From Deltaproteobacteria bacterium TMED58 (GTDB lineage Bacteria; Desulfobacterota_D; UBA1144), in the NCBI GenBank assembly GCA_002167555.2, contig NHDL02000001.1:1-56998 (forward strand): DNA of 56,998 bases, read 5' to 3'. Within the stretch, counting starts at the first letter, position 1. Every line of letters starts with the position of its first letter. The position numbers and the translations under genes were made by a program. Below, in pieces: positions 27,067-39,130 of this stretch. Below the pieces are notes generated by a model, which saw only the letters and a program-made list of their open reading frames with translations, did no database searches and was not told the origin of the DNA.

Positions 27067-28926
27067 TTAATGTTCTTTAAGTAAGTCTAACTCATTATTT
27101 ATAAATTCCACCATTTCTACAACAGAAATTGGCTGTCCAGTAACCCTTCCTAAAAATGCAGTATCTATCATAAATTTTGATCTTATTACCATATTTAATT
27201 GCCCTAAGTTTAATTCAACAACAGCAACTTTTTTATATTTTCTCAAAACTTCCTCAAGATTCTTTGGGAAAGGGTTTAAATATCTTAAATTGACAATTGC
27301 AACCTTTCTTCCGCTTTTAGCAATTACCTCTGCAGAAGCTCTCATACTTCCTATCGAACTTCCCCAACCTAAAAGTAAAAGCTCAGCGTCTTTATCACCT
27401 AAAACTTCAACATCAGGAATATCATTTTGAACTTTTTGAACCTTTTCTGCTCTTAACCTTGTCATTAAATCATGGTTTTCTGGATCTTGTGTTATAGCAC
27501 CAGTCTCATTCGTTTTTTCAAGACCCCCAATTGTATGCTCTAATCCTTTTGTACCTACTCTTACCCAGTCTCTGGCAAGAGTTTCTTTATTTCTTTTGTA
27601 AGGAAGATAACCATCTGGTTCGGTTCTAAAACGCGCATCCATTTTTGGTATGCTGCTTATGTCGGGAAGTTTCCAGGGTTCAGATGCATTTATCAAGAAA
27701 CCCTCAGATAGAACCATAACAGGAGTCATATATTTTGTAGCAAGTCTTACAGCCTCAATAGATATCCAAAAGCAATCAGATGCTGATTCGGGCGCTAAAA
27801 CAATTAAATGTGAATCTGATGGTCTCCCAAATAAAGCCATGGCAAGATCACCTTGCTCAGTCTTGGTTGGCATACCAGTAGATATTCCAGATCTCATAAA
27901 GTTAAATATTATTAAAGGTAATTCTGTCATTACAGCTAAATTAATAGCCTCAATTTTTAGTGCTATTCCGGGACCTGAGCTTCCAGTAATTCCAAGTGAA
28001 CCACCATATGCTGCACCTAATGCCATAGTGACCGCAGCAATTTCATCCTCTGTTTGAATTGCAGCAACATCAAACTGCTTCAGTGCTGCAAGAGTATGAA
28101 GAACTTCACTAGCAGGTGTTATGGGATATCCACAATAAACTATTGGAAGTTCAATTTTTTCTGCAGCTGCTAATAAACCATAGGAGGTTGCTAAAGCGCC
28201 ATTAATATTTCTATAAGTCCCTGGTTCAAGCTTGGCTGCTGGGATCTTATACATAATAGGGAAAATTTCCATAGTGTCGCACATATTATAGCCAGCATGT
28301 AAAGCCTTAGTGTTTGCTTCTAATATTAATGGCTTCTTTCCAAACTTTTTTGATAAGAAATTTTCAATTGGCTCTAATGGTCTTTGAAAAAGCCAAGAGA
28401 CAACACCTAAAGCTAAAAAGTTTTTACATCTTAGCTTGTCTTGATGACCCATTTCTTCCATATCTTCTAATGCCTTTAAGGTTAGTGTTGTAATTGGAAT
28501 TTTATGTACGCGAAAATCTTGTAAAGTTGTATCCTCAGGATCAAGAGGGTCAGACTCAAAACCTGCTTTTTTTAAGTTTTTTGGTACAAATTCATCTTCG
28601 TTTACGACAATAATTCCACCTTTATTGACTGTGCTCATGTTTACTTTTAATGCTGCTGGGTTAAAGCACACTAAAACATCAGGCGTGTCACCTGGTGTAA
28701 ATATATCTTTAGCAGCGAATTGTATTTGATAAGAAGACACACCATAGGTTGTACCTAATGGGGCTCTAATTTCAGAAGGGAAGTCGGGGAATGTGGAAAA
28801 ATCATTACCAGCAATTGCAGTTGTATTACCAAATTGATCTCCTGTGATTTGAATTCCATCTCCAGAATCGCCAGCAAACTTTACTGTAACCATCTCAAGT
28901 TCTTCTAATTGTTTTTCAACAGCCAT
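27067..28926 (-). CDS. korA: 2-oxoacid:ferredoxin oxidoreductase alpha subunit with fused N-terminal gamma domain (KorA-like)
   Basis: KFAGDSGDGIQITGDQFGNTTA gamma domain; YCGYPITPASEVLHTLA, GSSGPGIALKIEAINLAVMTELPL. Confidence 0.9.
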   Translation of the reverse strand: MAVEKQLEELEMVTVKFAGDSGDGIQITGDQFGNTTAIAGNDFSTFPDFPSEIRAPLGTTYGVSSYQIQFAAKDIFTPGDTPDVLVCFNPAALKVNMSTVNKGGIIVVNEDEFVPKNLKKAGFESDPLDPEDTTLQDFRVHKIPITTLTLKALEDMEEMGHQDKLRCKNFLALGVVSWLFQRPLEPIENFLSKKFGKKPLILEANTKALHAGYNMCDTMEIFPIMYKIPAAKLEPGTYRNINGALATSYGLLAAAEKIELPIVYCGYPITPASEVLHTLAALKQFDVAAIQTEDEIAAVTMALGAAYGGSLGITGSSGPGIALKIEAINLAVMTELPLIIFNFMRSGISTGMPTKTEQGDLAMALFGRPSDSHLIVLAPESASDCFWISIEAVRLATKYMTPVMVLSEGFLINASEPWKLPDISSIPKMDARFRTEPDGYLPYKRNKETLARDWVRVGTKGLEHTIGGLEKTNETGAITQDPENHDLMTRLRAEKVQKVQNDIPDVEVLGDKDAELLLLGWGSSIGSMRASAEVIAKSGRKVAIVNLRYLNPFPKNLEEVLRKYKKVAVVELNLGQLNMVIRSKFMIDTAFLGRVTGQPISVVEMVEFINNELDLLKEH

Positions 28927-29043
28927 AAAACCACACCTTTCTTCTCATATTCATTATTTGGACTACTTTAATATGTGCTACTGCAACGCACCGGAAAAAT
29001 TATAGAATTTTTTTTATTTAATACAATGTGAAAAGTTATAATT

Positions 29044-30651
29044 TTATTGCTTAGAATAAGAAAATCTAAGGGTCCCGTTTGTTAACTTCCAGTTGATATG
29101 TTTTAGCCATTTGTTCGATTGAGAAGAAAAATCTTCTCTAATATGAGCACCTCTTGATTCTTCTCTTAAAAGGGCAGATTTAGTAATCAAATAAGTTAGG
29201 CTTTTTAGATTCATTAATCTTTTATCTATAAGATCAAATTCATCTAGATTTTTCTTTTTAATGGATGAGATTTCATTAAGTGCTAGAAGTAAATCTTTTT
29301 TATTTCTTAAAATTCCCACATAGTTATTAATAATTTGGGACAGTGATATTCTATAGTTAAGATAGGACTCTACTTTCTTATCTGATGAGATTAGCGAATA
29401 TTTTTTCGCTTTTTCGATCAATTTCCTTGGAATTTGTTTTTCTTTTTTTGACAACTTCAATGAAGAGTCTATCGCTCTTTTTGCAAAGACCAAACATTCA
29501 AGAAGTGAGTTGCTTGCTAATCTATTTGCACCGTGAGCCCCAACACATGCAACTTCCCCACACGCGTACAAATTTTTTATGTTGGTTTGAGAGCCAGCAT
29601 TTGTTTTAATTCCACCAATCATATAATGTGCGGCAGGAGAAACTGGAATATCATCTTTGGTTATATCCAAACCCTCTCTTAAGCATAATTCGAAAGTATT
29701 TTTAAACCTGTTTTTTATTAGACTCGACTTTAGATGTTTAAGAGATAAGAAAACATTTTTTTCTCCATTCATTCTCATTTCATTAAATATCGCGCGTGCT
29801 ACGATATCTCTTGGAGCTAGCTCAAGTTGCTTAGAATAGTTTTCCATGAATCTTATTTTAGAATGATTAATTAATTGACCACCTTCTCCTCTAATAGCTT
29901 CTGATATAAGAAAATTTTTAGCACCTTCTTTTGAAAAAACAGTTGGGTGGAATTGAATGAACTCCATATCTTTAACTGTTGCGCCAGCATTAAGCCCTAG
30001 TGCTATCCCATCGCCTGATGTACTAGAAGGATTTGATGATTGAGAATATAGCCCACATGCACCACCGGTTGCGAGTATTGTCGACTTAGAATGAATGCTG
30101 ATTTTATTTTTTTTTGTATCAGAAAAAACTAGACAACCAAAGCAGGTCTTAGAGTCAGAGAATAAGTCAATTACAAACGAATTTTCATATATTTTAACTT
30201 TATTATTCTTTTGAACTTCTTTTGATAGAAAATCAACAACAGCTTTTCCAGTTTCGTTACCTAAAGCGTGTAAAATTCTTCTCCTACTATGACCGCCCTC
30301 AATCCCAAAATCAAAACCTGATTCGGCTCGGTCAAAACTCATGCCTTGATTTATTAGCTCTAAAACCCTTTCTGTTCCTTCGGAAACCATAATGTTTACT
30401 GCATCTAAATTATTCAGACCACAGCCAACAGAAAGAGTGTCTTCTTTATGAATTTCAGTCGAATCGTCACTATTTATGGCTGCGGCGATACCACCTTGCG
30501 CCCAATAAGAATTACTTTCTTGTATTGAAGATTTCGTTATTAACGCTACTTTTCCAAATTTGGATGCATATATTGCCGCGTAAAGACCTGAGAGACCAGA
30601 TCCTATAATAAGAAAATCGGTTTTAACTTCTGTAACACTAGATTTGTTCAT
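29044..30651 (-). CDS. nadB: L-aspartate oxidase
   Basis: LIIGSGLSGLYAAIYASKFG, SYWAQGGIAAAI, HSRRRILHALGNETGKAV, GEVACVGAHGANRLASNSLLECLVF. Confidence 0.95.
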   Translation of the reverse strand: MNKSSVTEVKTDFLIIGSGLSGLYAAIYASKFGKVALITKSSIQESNSYWAQGGIAAAINSDDSTEIHKEDTLSVGCGLNNLDAVNIMVSEGTERVLELINQGMSFDRAESGFDFGIEGGHSRRRILHALGNETGKAVVDFLSKEVQKNNKVKIYENSFVIDLFSDSKTCFGCLVFSDTKKNKISIHSKSTILATGGACGLYSQSSNPSSTSGDGIALGLNAGATVKDMEFIQFHPTVFSKEGAKNFLISEAIRGEGGQLINHSKIRFMENYSKQLELAPRDIVARAIFNEMRMNGEKNVFLSLKHLKSSLIKNRFKNTFELCLREGLDITKDDIPVSPAAHYMIGGIKTNAGSQTNIKNLYACGEVACVGAHGANRLASNSLLECLVFAKRAIDSSLKLSKKEKQIPRKLIEKAKKYSLISSDKKVESYLNYRISLSQIINNYVGILRNKKDLLLALNEISSIKKKNLDEFDLIDKRLMNLKSLTYLITKSALLREESRGAHIREDFSSQSNKWLKHINWKLTNGTLRFSYSKQ

Positions 30652-33182
30652 AACAAAATTGTTTTCAAGCTTTCTTTAACTAAATTAATATCATTCTTTT
30701 GTAATAATTTTTTACCATCCATCTTTTTAACATAGAAAGAATCTTCAACAGAACCTCTACGAGTAGAAATTTTAACTAATCCCACAGTTAATCCTAATTT
30801 TTTTAGATTACTTGATATTTCAAATAACAATCCTGGCTTATCAGCTGAAGAAAATTCAATAACTGTAAAATTCTTGGAGGAATTATTATCTATTTTAATT
30901 TTAGTTTTGATTTCTATTCCAGGTATAACTGCCGATGTGTTTCTTAGATTTTTGTCTTCATTAAACTGAAAACCCTCACTTTCTAGGTCATTTTGAATCA
31001 TATTCCAAATTCCTCTATCCGAAAATGTTGATTTCCCAAATCTATTAACCTCAAAAGTATAAAGCGCTAAACTTTTCTTTAGTACAGTTATCCTTCCAGA
31101 ATATATATTAATATTTGCCGAAGAAAGTTTTCCGCAGATCTCCGTAAACCCAACATCTGGTTTTTTTGACCATATTGTTATTTGATCCACATTATCTTTT
31201 TGACTATATTTAACCTTTAAAGATATGTTGCTAGTTTGATTTATAAGTATTTCTATTTGATATTTTAACTCCTCAGTATTGTAGGTGTTAAAATAAGTAG
31301 AGTACGAATTTCCTGCAATCCTCTTAAATTTTGTTTCATCAATTTTATTGAAAATCTCACTTTTTTTAGAATTTTTAACATTTAAATTCTTTTGTTCATA
31401 TTTCGGTTTAACAAATAAGCTATTAGCTTTTTTAAACAACAATGAAAGTAGATTCCCCTTCCAGTTTGACCAAACATCGGGAGCCACGCTTCTTAGGTCA
31501 CAAAAAGTTAATATGAATAAATATTGGAGTTTTTCTTGCGACCCAATTTTATTTTTAAATTCTTTAATTAATTGCACATCGTCTAGGTCCCTTTTTTGTG
31601 AGTAATTAGACATTAGTAAATGTTCTCTTACTAAGAATTCAACTGTTTCAGGCAAATCATCTTCGCAATTAAATCTATCACATATCGTTTTCGAAATTAA
31701 CGCACCTCTCTCTGCATGTCTATTTCCATATCCTTTTCCAATATCATGGAGAAGACAGGTAAGAAAGAAAATTTCTTTTCTTTTGAGTTTTAACGCGATG
31801 CTTGATTCAAGTGGGAATTCTTTTTTATAGGTTCCATCAATTAATTTTTCAAATTCTTTAATTAACAAAATTGAGTGAATATCTACTGTGTAGATATGTG
31901 AAGGATCTGCTAAAGGCAAATTTTTAATAACTTTAAATTCATTTATTAAAAAAGAAAGAATATCTGTTTTGTTCAAATCAGACAGTATTTTGAAAATATT
32001 CTTTCCTTTTTTCAAAATTTCAACAAAATTAGAATATAGTATTTTTATATCTGTAACGGAAAATTTACTTGTTTTTACTCTTTTCAGCTCATTAAGTAAG
32101 TCATCTGAAATCTCCGCACCATGCAGAGCAGAGTACTCGAACGCCTTTAATATATTTTGAGCATTTAATTCTCTAGGATTTATAGCTCTTAGTTTTCCTC
32201 TATGAATAATAAAAAAATCGTCGATATTTTGAATTCTTTTAGAGATAAAGATTTTTTTATTTAGAGTGTCTCGTATAATTTTGTCGGTGAGTTCAGAGAC
32301 CTTATTAATTGTTGCATGAACTTCTTTCATAAAAAGTGTTTCTTTAGTTAAAAACCCTTCATCCGTCATATTAAAAAATTCTGCGGCTTTTTTTTGTGAA
32401 TCGAAATCGATTATATCTATCTCGTGTTTTTTATTTATGTGCAGATTATTTCTAATGGTAAGCAGAAAATTAAGTGAATCATTTATAGTTCCCAATTCGG
32501 TTTTATTTAAAAAACCAGCTCCTAAAAATTTGTTAATCTCAATTTGAGAATGAAATGCTTTTAAAATCCAAAAAATTGAATGAATGTCACGCAAGCACCC
32601 CTTACCCTCCTTTATATTGGGCTCAATTAAATACATGGCTGTTCCATATTTTGCTTGTCTTTTTGATCTTTCTTCTATTTTTTCTCGAATAAAATTTTGT
32701 GATATATTTGGCAGAAGTTTCTTGTTTATGTCATTTTGCAGTTTCGTTTGGAGAATTGAGTCTCCTGCTATTGCTCTTATATCGAGCAAAGAAGTGAGTA
32801 TAGTTGAGTCCTGTGAGCTAGCTAACTCCAAACAGTCATCAATAGTCCTTAAAGAATTTCCAACTTCTAATCCTGTATCCCAGAGTTTATATAATATTTT
32901 TTCTGCAATCTCTTTTGCTTCATTCAGTTTTGATTTTTCATATAATATTAATATGTCTATATCTGATTGAATACACAGCTCCCTTCTTCCATATCCCCCT
33001 AGTGCAAGAAGCGCAATGCCTTTGTTCTTATAATTTAAGTTAACCTCAGAAGAGATAAGTTTATCAATTTGATTGGAAAATTTATTAACAACTTGTATTC
33101 CCGAATTTTTTTTATAGAGATGCGTTTCTTTTATATCAGCATAGATTTTATTAAATTTTTCTGAAAATATAGAATTTGTCAT
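30648..33182 (-). CDS. glnD: [Protein-PII] uridylyltransferase/uridylyl-removing enzyme
   Basis: GGYGRRELCIQSDIDIL, CLLHDIGKGYGNRHAERGALIS, two C-terminal ACT-like segments. Confidence 0.9.
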   Translation of the reverse strand: MTNSIFSEKFNKIYADIKETHLYKKNSGIQVVNKFSNQIDKLISSEVNLNYKNKGIALLALGGYGRRELCIQSDIDILILYEKSKLNEAKEIAEKILYKLWDTGLEVGNSLRTIDDCLELASSQDSTILTSLLDIRAIAGDSILQTKLQNDINKKLLPNISQNFIREKIEERSKRQAKYGTAMYLIEPNIKEGKGCLRDIHSIFWILKAFHSQIEINKFLGAGFLNKTELGTINDSLNFLLTIRNNLHINKKHEIDIIDFDSQKKAAEFFNMTDEGFLTKETLFMKEVHATINKVSELTDKIIRDTLNKKIFISKRIQNIDDFFIIHRGKLRAINPRELNAQNILKAFEYSALHGAEISDDLLNELKRVKTSKFSVTDIKILYSNFVEILKKGKNIFKILSDLNKTDILSFLINEFKVIKNLPLADPSHIYTVDIHSILLIKEFEKLIDGTYKKEFPLESSIALKLKRKEIFFLTCLLHDIGKGYGNRHAERGALISKTICDRFNCEDDLPETVEFLVREHLLMSNYSQKRDLDDVQLIKEFKNKIGSQEKLQYLFILTFCDLRSVAPDVWSNWKGNLLSLLFKKANSLFVKPKYEQKNLNVKNSKKSEIFNKIDETKFKRIAGNSYSTYFNTYNTEELKYQIEILINQTSNISLKVKYSQKDNVDQITIWSKKPDVGFTEICGKLSSANINIYSGRITVLKKSLALYTFEVNRFGKSTFSDRGIWNMIQNDLESEGFQFNEDKNLRNTSAVIPGIEIKTKIKIDNNSSKNFTVIEFSSADKPGLLFEISSNLKKLGLTVGLVKISTRRGSVEDSFYVKKMDGKKLLQKNDINLVKESLKTILL

Positions 33183-33739
33183 TTCTTGAAATCAACAAAA
33201 ACCTCGCCTTCATGACTTATTTTGTTCTGGTGTCTTGCTAAAACAAAAAGTAAATCCGAAAGCCTATTTATATAAATGAGCACACTTGGGTTGACCCATT
33301 CAATTTCATTTAATGCAACTACACGTCTTTCGACTCTTCTGCATATAGTTCTTGCCAAGTGAAGATTGGATCCCACTAATGATCCCGAAGGAAGAATGAA
33401 CTCCTTTAAGGGACCGACTTCAGCATTATATTTATCGATAGTTTTCTCTATTCTACTAATTTTTGTTTTTTTGATTCTTGGGACCTTAGTCTCTTTGGTA
33501 GAAGCCAAATCTGCACCTAATATAAATAAATCATTCTGAATTACATTAATTATTTTTTTTACATCTTCAGTCATATTTCCAGAAAGTGCAACTCCAAGTG
33601 CTGAGTTTAATTCGTCTACTTCACCATATGCACTGACTCTATCAGAATTTTTGGATACAACTTCACCTCCAACAAGCATTGTCTCTCCTTTATCTCCAAA
33701 TTTTGTATAAACTTTAGATATCCGCATTTTTTTAGCCAT
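33179..33739 (-). CDS. Cob(I)alamin adenosyltransferase, PduO type
   Basis: VYTKFGDKGETMLVGGE, YGEVDELNSALG, LARTICRRVERRVVAL, INRLSDLLFVLAR. Confidence 0.92.
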   Translation of the reverse strand: MAKKMRISKVYTKFGDKGETMLVGGEVVSKNSDRVSAYGEVDELNSALGVALSGNMTEDVKKIINVIQNDLFILGADLASTKETKVPRIKKTKISRIEKTIDKYNAEVGPLKEFILPSGSLVGSNLHLARTICRRVERRVVALNEIEWVNPSVLIYINRLSDLLFVLARHQNKISHEGEVFVDFKK

Positions 33740-33801
33740 TATTTATTTTAACTTATAGAAAAGGTGTAAACAATTTTATCAAATTTTGGTAATCTTATAA
33801 T

Positions 33802-34860
33802 GTGTTTTCAGATTTATTTAGAAACCAAAAAAAAATTCCTTTTTCCACTTTTGTTAATCATGCACTATATAGCCCCAATGGTTATTATAGTAGAGGTAGT
33901 AGAATTTCAAAAAGTGGAGATTTTATAACCTCTCCAATAATATCAAAAATTTATAGCCAAGCTGTTGCTTCTTCATTGATTGATGAATTTTATTCTAGTT
34001 CTGACAATAAAATTCTAATAGAAGGAAAGATTAACTTGGTTGAATTAGGCTCTAATGATGGCACTTTGATGATGCATATGGTTGATTATTTTTCCAAACG
34101 TCCTGAGATTTACAATAAACTTAATATTATTATGGTTGAAAAAAGTTTGAAATTACATAGGAAAATTTTGAAAAATTTACATTCTCACAGAGATAAGCTT
34201 TTAGTAACAGATTGCTTGAGTAAGATTTCGGCTGTGTCAGAAAAAGCCATTATCTTTTGTAATGAATTTTTCGATGCCTTATCTTTTGAAAGATGCTTAG
34301 TTAAAAATAAAAAATTATATCAAGTTAATCTGAAGCTCGAAAATAATAGATTGACCGAATCCATAGATTTGGCACCCCCAAAATTAGCTCAAAAGTTTCA
34401 GACATATAATTTAAAATGCAAGGAAGATGCCTTTTTTGAATTTCCAATTATTGAATATGAATTATATTTTGAATTACTAGCAAAAAAATTCAAAAAAATA
34501 TTTTTTTTGATAAATGATTACGGAGACAGGTCAGATTTTTTTCAAAACTCCCAAGACCCATTTGGAACCAGCAGGTGTTTTTATCAGCACAAGGTCACAA
34601 GAAATTTTTATGAAAATGTTTTTTATCAAGATATAACTTATGATGTAAATTTTAATCTGTTGTCTTTAGTCGCGGAAAAATTTGGATTTAAAGAGGTAGG
34701 ATTCTCCTCTCAGACCAAATGGATGCTCAATAATAGGGTAGTTAATTCTCCAGCAATTAAAAAATTTATAGAAGATCAACCTGCTAGGGCTGGATTTTCT
34801 AAACTAATACATCCCAATTCTATGGGAGAGAGGTTTAAGTTTATTTCTTTTAAACTTTAA
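33802..34860 (+). CDS. SAM-dependent methyltransferase, MidA/NDUFAF7 (DUF185) family
   Basis: GYYSRGSRISKSGDFITSPIISKIY, LVELGSNDGTLMMHMV, FCNEFFDALSFER. Confidence 0.82.
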   Translation: MFSDLFRNQKKIPFSTFVNHALYSPNGYYSRGSRISKSGDFITSPIISKIYSQAVASSLIDEFYSSSDNKILIEGKINLVELGSNDGTLMMHMVDYFSKRPEIYNKLNIIMVEKSLKLHRKILKNLHSHRDKLLVTDCLSKISAVSEKAIIFCNEFFDALSFERCLVKNKKLYQVNLKLENNRLTESIDLAPPKLAQKFQTYNLKCKEDAFFEFPIIEYELYFELLAKKFKKIFFLINDYGDRSDFFQNSQDPFGTSRCFYQHKVTRNFYENVFYQDITYDVNFNLLSLVAEKFGFKEVGFSSQTKWMLNNRVVNSPAIKKFIEDQPARAGFSKLIHPNSMGERFKFISFKL

Positions 34861-34905
34861 ATCTTATTTGAAGTAATATTTTTTTACGTTAAAGTTAACG
34901 CTATT

Positions 34906-36069
34906 ATGAAGATTAGTTGGTCAGATAGAATAAAAAATTTACCTCCATATTTATTTGCAGAAATAGATGCCAAGAAAGATTCTTTACTTGCAAAAGGAGT
35001 TGACGTAATAGACCTTGGGGTTGGTGACCCCGATATACCTACTCCAACAAGAATAATTAATGCTTTACATAAGTCGTCTTTAAACCCTGAAAATCATAGA
35101 TACCCATCTTATGCAGGAATGATGTCTTTTAGAGATGAGGTAGCAAGTTGGTATAAAAAAAGATTTGACGTTTCATTGGAAGGAAAAAAAAATGTTATTG
35201 CCCTGATTGGCTCCAAAGAGGGAGTTGCACATGCACCTTTGGCTTTCATAAATCCTGGAGATGTTGCCCTAGTTCCCGACCCAGGATATCCAGTATATAG
35301 TGTAGCAACAGAGTTTGCGGGTGGAACACCATATGTGATGCCTTTGCTTGAGTCGAATGGATTTATGCCAGATTTAGATATTATTCCTGAAGATATATTA
35401 AATAAAGCAAAAATAATGTTTCTGAATTATCCAAACAATCCTACTTCTGCTTTTGCAACAGATGAATTTTTTGAAAAAGCAATTGAATTTGGATTAAAAA
35501 ATAATATTTTAATATGTCACGATGCTGCATATACAGAGGTATATTTCGATAAAAAACCCAAAAGTTTTCTAGAATATGACGGAGCTATTGATGTTGGCAT
35601 TGAGTTTCATAGTCTCTCAAAGACTTTTAGCATGACAGGTTGGAGGTTAGGTCATGTTGCTGGGAATGAAAGTGCTGTTGCTGCAATAGGGAAGATTAAA
35701 ACAAATATTGATTCGGGCGCTTTTCAAGCAGTCCAAGAAGCTGGAATTGAAGCACTTAGAAATTATGAATATGAGCTTCAAGATAGAATTAATGTTTATA
35801 AAAAAAGATCAGAACTTTTATCCCAAGGACTTAAATCAATCGGAATTGAGGTATATGAACCTAAGGGAACATTTTATGTTTGGTTTAAAAATCCAAATGG
35901 AACTTTATCAAAGGATTTTGCAAATAGCCTGTTAGAAGATGCTGGAATAGTTATGACTCCTGGAACAGGCTTTGGTGAATATGGTGAAGGCTACACAAGG
36001 GCTTCGGTTACATTAAATGATAAAAGGCTAGAAGAAGCCGTTGAAAGAATAAAAAAAATTACTATTTAA
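34906..36069 (+). CDS. dapL: Class I/II aminotransferase, probable LL-diaminopimelate aminotransferase
   Basis: [56 protein letters not shown]. Confidence 0.8.
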   Translation: MKISWSDRIKNLPPYLFAEIDAKKDSLLAKGVDVIDLGVGDPDIPTPTRIINALHKSSLNPENHRYPSYAGMMSFRDEVASWYKKRFDVSLEGKKNVIALIGSKEGVAHAPLAFINPGDVALVPDPGYPVYSVATEFAGGTPYVMPLLESNGFMPDLDIIPEDILNKAKIMFLNYPNNPTSAFATDEFFEKAIEFGLKNNILICHDAAYTEVYFDKKPKSFLEYDGAIDVGIEFHSLSKTFSMTGWRLGHVAGNESAVAAIGKIKTNIDSGAFQAVQEAGIEALRNYEYELQDRINVYKKRSELLSQGLKSIGIEVYEPKGTFYVWFKNPNGTLSKDFANSLLEDAGIVMTPGTGFGEYGEGYTRASVTLNDKRLEEAVERIKKITI

Positions 36070-38497
36070 CTATTAAATTAATCAGCCTTTTACTTATATA
36101 TATTTTTTTTATGATTTCCTTATTTATGAAGAACTTACTAAATTCATTTAGCTCTATTATTCTGGAGGTTAACTCATCTTCATTCTCCTCTTCATAGAGC
36201 AAAGGTATGGACCCACGAGTTTTACCATTCACTTGAATACCTATAATAATTTGATCTTTTTGAATTATTTCGCTACTATACTCCGGCCATTCTAGATTAA
36301 TATCTTTTTCTTTTAATTCGCTTAATTGCCATAGTTCATTTGCGATATGAGGAATAAACGGATTTGCAAGTTGAAGAAATTGATATATAAAAAAACCAAA
36401 AAGCTTGTCATTGTTGTTCTTTTCTATAAATTTGTAAGCTGAGTTTAAAAGTTCCATTAAAGCAGCAATACATGTATTGAACTGCAGGTTTTCCACATCT
36501 TTTGTTATTTTTTCTGTAGTTTTATGAATTTTTATTAAAAAATTTCTTTCATCTATAGATAGGCTATCAAAGTCTTGATTAAAAGAATCCTGAATTTTAC
36601 TGATATTTTCATAGGTTATCTTCCATATTCTTTTCAAGAACCTGCTAGCACCCTCAATACCTGACTCATTCCATTCTAAATCTTTTTCAACAGGTGCAGA
36701 AAATAGAATAAAAACCCTTACAGAGTCCGCTCCGTATTTTTTAATTATATCTTCTGGATCAACCGTGTTGCCTAAGGATTTTGACATTTTGGCACCATCT
36801 TTTAGGACCATTCCCTGGGTTACCAATTTTTTAAAAGGCTCACTTATTTCCGTCTTCCCTAACCTTTTTAATGCATGCATAAAAAATCTGGAATAAAGTA
36901 GATGAAGAATTGCATGTTCTACTCCTCCAATATATAGGTCGACAGGCATCCACTTCCTAAATTGTTGATCAATCATATTATCAGATTTTGGTGAACAAAA
37001 TCTTGCAAAGTACCATGAAGATTCAAAAAAAGTATCAAAAGTGTCAGTTTCTCTAATTAGGCTTTCATTATTTTTTTTGTTTTCTGCATGTTTCCAAGTT
37101 GGATGTTTTTCTAAAGGATTTCCAACTTGATTAAAATCTACTTCATCGGGAAGTTCTATGGGAAGATCTTTATAATCAACGGGGATAACGGTTTCATTTG
37201 ATGAATATAAGATTGGAATTGGTGCTCCCCAATATCTTTGCCTTGAGATACCCCAATCTCTTAATTTATATTTTATTGAATAGTCAGCCTGATTTTTATT
37301 TTTTAAATTATCTATAACTGTTTTTTTAGCAGCTTCTATTTCTAAGCCATCTAAAAAATCTGAGTTAATCATTTTTCCCATACCTGTATATGCTTCTAAT
37401 AAATCTTCATTTTTATTTTTGCTTACAACTTGTTTTATTTCTAAATTATATTTTTTAGCAAATTCAAAATCTCTTTGGTCATGAGCTGGACACCCAAATA
37501 TAGCACCCGTACCATAATTTAACAAAATAAAATTAGCTATGTATACGGGGATTTCTTTTTCAGTAAATGGGTGCTTAACCGTTAATCCAGTATCGATACC
37601 AATCTTTTCTGCTTTTTCTAATTCTATATTGGTTGTCCCAGTTTGTTTGCAAAGTTTAATAAATTCAGAAATTTCCTTATTATCGTTAGACAAATCTATG
37701 CTTATATTGTGGTCGGCTGATAACCCAATAAAAGATGCACCAAATATTGTATCTGGACGAGTTGTAAAAACTTCAATAAAATTTTCTGAATTATTAATTT
37801 GAAATTTGATGGTTGCCCCAATAGATTTTCCAATCCAATTTTCTTGCATTGATAGAACTTTTTTTGGCCAATTTTCTAGTTCATTAAGCCCATCTAATAA
37901 ATCTTCAGCAAAGTCTGTTATTTTTAGAAACCATTGGGATAGTTTTTTTTGTTCAACAACAGCACCAGATCTCCAGCCTCTTCCTTCTATAACTTGCTCA
38001 TTGGCAAGTACAGTTTTATCCACAGGATCCCAATTTACAAACGATTCTTTCTTATATGCCAACCCCTCTTTATAAAGCTCTAAAAAAAATTTTTGTTCGT
38101 GGACAAAGTAATCATTATCACATGTTTTGATTTCTCTGCTCCAATCATAAGAAAGCCCCATCCGCATCAATTGCTTTTTCATGCTCTCAATATTTTTATA
38201 AGTCCATTCTCTGGGATGAATTTTATTTTTTATAGCTGCATTTTCTGCAGGCATTCCAAAAGCATCCCAACCCATAGGGTGAAGGACATTGAAACCGCGA
38301 GATCTCTTGTATCTTGCAGAAACATCACCAATAGTGTAATTTCTGACGTGACCCATATGAATTTTTCCTGATGGATAAGGGAACATTTCAAGAATGTAGT
38401 ATTTTGGTTTTTTACTATTCTCATCTAGGCAAAAAAGAGAACTCTGCTCCCAATTTTTTTGCCATTTTTCTTCAATATCTATAAAATTATATTCCAT
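36062..38497 (-). CDS. leuS: Leucyl-tRNA synthetase
   Basis: [54 protein letters not shown]; start placed at MEYNF (38497) to avoid overlap with the divergent gene. Confidence 0.96.
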   Translation of the reverse strand: MEYNFIDIEEKWQKNWEQSSLFCLDENSKKPKYYILEMFPYPSGKIHMGHVRNYTIGDVSARYKRSRGFNVLHPMGWDAFGMPAENAAIKNKIHPREWTYKNIESMKKQLMRMGLSYDWSREIKTCDNDYFVHEQKFFLELYKEGLAYKKESFVNWDPVDKTVLANEQVIEGRGWRSGAVVEQKKLSQWFLKITDFAEDLLDGLNELENWPKKVLSMQENWIGKSIGATIKFQINNSENFIEVFTTRPDTIFGASFIGLSADHNISIDLSNDNKEISEFIKLCKQTGTTNIELEKAEKIGIDTGLTVKHPFTEKEIPVYIANFILLNYGTGAIFGCPAHDQRDFEFAKKYNLEIKQVVSKNKNEDLLEAYTGMGKMINSDFLDGLEIEAAKKTVIDNLKNKNQADYSIKYKLRDWGISRQRYWGAPIPILYSSNETVIPVDYKDLPIELPDEVDFNQVGNPLEKHPTWKHAENKKNNESLIRETDTFDTFFESSWYFARFCSPKSDNMIDQQFRKWMPVDLYIGGVEHAILHLLYSRFFMHALKRLGKTEISEPFKKLVTQGMVLKDGAKMSKSLGNTVDPEDIIKKYGADSVRVFILFSAPVEKDLEWNESGIEGASRFLKRIWKITYENISKIQDSFNQDFDSLSIDERNFLIKIHKTTEKITKDVENLQFNTCIAALMELLNSAYKFIEKNNNDKLFGFFIYQFLQLANPFIPHIANELWQLSELKEKDINLEWPEYSSEIIQKDQIIIGIQVNGKTRGSIPLLYEEENEDELTSRIIELNEFSKFFINKEIIKKIYISKRLINLIVK

Positions 38498-38545
38498 ATC
38501 TTTTTTTGCCAAAAACAATTTATAGTTTAGTTTTATATATATACC

Positions 38546-39130
38546 ATGAATCTTCAAGATAAAAATTTAGTAAAGCAAAAGCTGATGAATCAAACCCGAT
38601 TATTAAAATCCTTAGGGGTGCATGGTCTTTTGATTTCTGATAAAAAAATGCTTGAGTTGCATAATATAGTAGATCACTCTAATGATAAAAATAACAATGC
38701 CTCTAATGTTAAAGTGCTTTTTATTGGTAGCAATTTAAATAACAAGAGTTCAGAGGAAGGAAAATTATTTGGCAATATTATTACAAAAGGTATGAATCTT
38801 AAGCATGAAAATGTTTCGATAATCGATACCGACCCTTTCTTTAAAGAGAGTTCCCCAATCACCAATCGTGAAGAATTAGTAAGTCTTATTCAAAAAGAAG
38901 TCGATTTCATCCTACCTCTCGTAATAGTAAGCTTAGGGGAAAAAAATTCTCAATTAATTTTGAATACAGATAAACCATTAGATGAATTAAGAAATAAATT
39001 TTATAATTTCAATGGTTTCAATTTACTTTGTACTTTGGACCTAGATTTATTAATAAAAGATAGCTCTAAGAAGAAATTGATTTGGGAAGATATAAAAAAG
39101 GTAAACAGAGAGATTGATGATGAAAAATAA
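38546..39130 (+). CDS. Degenerate uracil-DNA glycosylase-like protein
   Basis: Weak whole-length resemblance to family-4 UDG (KVLFIGSN..., [42 protein letters not shown]) without the catalytic GEAPG/HPS motifs or Fe-S cysteines. Confidence 0.5.
   Translation: MNLQDKNLVKQKLMNQTRLLKSLGVHGLLISDKKMLELHNIVDHSNDKNNNASNVKVLFIGSNLNNKSSEEGKLFGNIITKGMNLKHENVSIIDTDPFFKESSPITNREELVSLIQKEVDFILPLVIVSLGEKNSQLILNTDKPLDELRNKFYNFNGFNLLCTLDLDLLIKDSSKKKLIWEDIKKVNREIDDEK

Noticed and set aside
38498-38557. 20-codon N-terminal extension of leuS
   Set aside because: Overlaps the divergent gene start and does not resemble Leu[14 protein letters not shown] fits the canonical start.
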